Assembly (NCBI GenBank): GCA_030549335.1
Contig: CM060198.1
Span: 50,962,995-51,026,994 of the forward strand
Reading direction: 5' to 3'
DNA length: 64,000 bases
DNA from: Pontederia crassipes
Taxonomy: Eukaryota > Streptophyta > Magnoliopsida > Commelinales > Pontederiaceae
Every line of letters starts with the position of its first letter. The stretch's first letter is position 1. The position numbers and the translations under genes were made by a program. Of the stretch, positions 62,728 through 64,000 are shown piece after piece. The notes under the pieces were generated by a model. That model was not told the DNA's origin and ran no database searches. It worked only from the letters and a program-made list of their open reading frames with translations.

Positions 62728-64000
62728 CATAACCCAATAAAAATATTATTAAACATAGAAAGGTGCTAAGTATGGAAGAAACAAATGGTGGTACTATTTT
62801 CTTCACACAGATGGAGAGTAATCTTCAAGAATCGCCCTTGCTATATACGATATCATTTCCATTAAATTAGCTTAATAAGTAGGCTGCTAACGGCATTGCA
62901 CTCTAAAATACTACTTAAGAATATGTTATACGCACCAATTCCTTTAATTACATCCACTATAAGGGCAACGTGGTATGGATATCCAGAAAATGTTAAGTAC
63001 ATATAATTCAATAAAAAAATGAAATTTATTAGATATCTTGGACATGTCTTACAGCATATCAAGTGTCCTAATGATAAAAACATTCTTTTTTTTAATGTAT
63101 TCTTAGAAAAATATCAGCCTGAGTCGATTCATTATCCGACTCTCTTTTCTGAAATTAAAATAAATATACAAAAAATAAGAGAAAAACATTAGTGGATGTG
63201 GATACATAATCACCGGTGTGTAGACAACTCCTTGATCGGATCATCAACTTGTCTTCACCTTTTCGCACTTGAATTTATATTCTTGAGTGGACAATTTCGA
63301 TTATAACTCGTTACATATACATTCACTTATCCGCTTGGACCTTTTTCCTATGTCCTTATTTATTTGCCATAAAGAATTGAATGCTTTTCACAGTTGTTTT
63401 GTGTGCTTTGCATCCCACCAATACTTAATTCTCACTTTTTTCAACTAAAGAATTAAGTTTTCTAAATTTAAAATTATATACAAATTTAAAATCTTAAATC
63501 ACACCTTCTTCATGGCATGACGAATCTTTCCATATAAGCCTTGAATTACCTTAGTACGAATGACTACAACCAGCTTCAACTTAAAAAAGAAATAAATGAC
63601 TATCTTATATTATTGGTATGCTTTATACTAACGTCTCGATGAAAAAGCATCAATAACAACTTCGAGAAATTGTGCCTCAACGTTAAGAATATCCTATGAT
63701 GGAGTACTCTCTATGGAAGGAGCATCCAATACAGATGGTTCATCCACACTATGAATTTCATGACATCTAAAATTATGTGGTCTTTCACTTTCTGTTCTAT
63801 GAGGGGCCTTTTCTTTCCCCTCACATTTTTTCTCTTACGAAAATGAAACATCTGTGTATATGAAGTACTTCTATAACAAAACTACTTAAATAAAAATAAT
63901 ATTTGCATCACAATGTAATATTTTTTAATAATAATATAAACTCACCTATGTCTTTTGTTGCATCTTCTAAACCGAATGATATAAACATAACTTAGAGCTA
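62728..64000. repeat. L-specific segment of U7 (partial)
   Basis: Starts at the same point as in the other L units and runs off the window. It has a private A at about 62771 (AAGTATGG). In part it matches U2/U4 (CACCTTTTC, ATTGGTATG) and in part U5/U6 (TTGAATTACC). Confidence 0.83.

Larger units (their letters stand above)
57141..64000 (+). repeat. Tandem unit U7, long class, truncated by window end
   Basis: Carries gene copy 7 and the first 1273 bp of the L-specific segment (from 62728), so it is long-type at least up to 64000. It has private changes near 58160-58320 and 58683-58690 and a long AT tract (58188-58223), more than its neighbours. CAGATCACCGG at 57400 is shared only with U6. Confidence 0.85.

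Noticed and set aside
1-64000. Seven-fold repeat as a CRISPR array or a satellite DNA
   Set aside because: The units are 6.6-11 kb, contain a spliced plant gene and have no spacer structure; this is segmental tandem duplication of a gene.

Overview
The window is nuclear DNA of a flowering plant. It has GT-AG introns, TATA-box promoters, AT-rich intergenic DNA, remnants of plant-type transposons, and one secreted polygalacturonase (glycoside hydrolase family 28, GH28) gene with nine exons. Species cannot be named from the sequence; a monocot is only a guess.

The window is one tandem array: the same block is repeated head to tail seven times, all genes on the + strand. With the unit boundary placed arbitrarily at the first base of the window, the units are U1 1-6623, U2 6624-17589, U3 17590-24206, U4 24207-35170, U5 35171-46146, U6 46147-57140 and U7 57141-64000 (cut by the window end). 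They come in two classes, short (S, about 6.62 kb: U1, U3) and long (L, about 10.97 kb: U2, U4, U5, U6 and, as far as seen, U7). The order is S-L-S-L-L-L-L. S units lack a 4.34 kb segment between gene and LTR. U1+U2 and U3+U4 are two copies of a 17.58 kb dimer.

Each unit holds, in order: a 5' intergenic stretch of about 3 kb (transposon-like debris, an AT microsatellite, a small hairpin, then a promoter with a TATA box); the polygalacturonase gene (about 2.2 kb, 444 codons after splicing); a 3' region with AATAAA; in L units only, a 4.34 kb AT-rich segment with a decayed CACTA (En/Spm) transposase domain; and an LTR-like sequence of about 1.32 kb, which in S units is reduced to its 3' 819 bp.

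All seven gene copies read as intact, with signal peptide, the four GH28 motifs NTD, GDD, GHG and RIK, all splice sites and the stop codon. They differ at only six amino-acid positions, so the array is young. The products should be secreted pectin-degrading enzymes acting on homogalacturonan in the cell wall. The short open frames elsewhere are chance frames or intron/exon shadows. The things most worth a second look are the amplified gene family, the dimeric S/L organisation with a shared deletion junction, the mosaic origin of U5 and U7, and the fact that only some copies have an LTR with its TATA box intact upstream.
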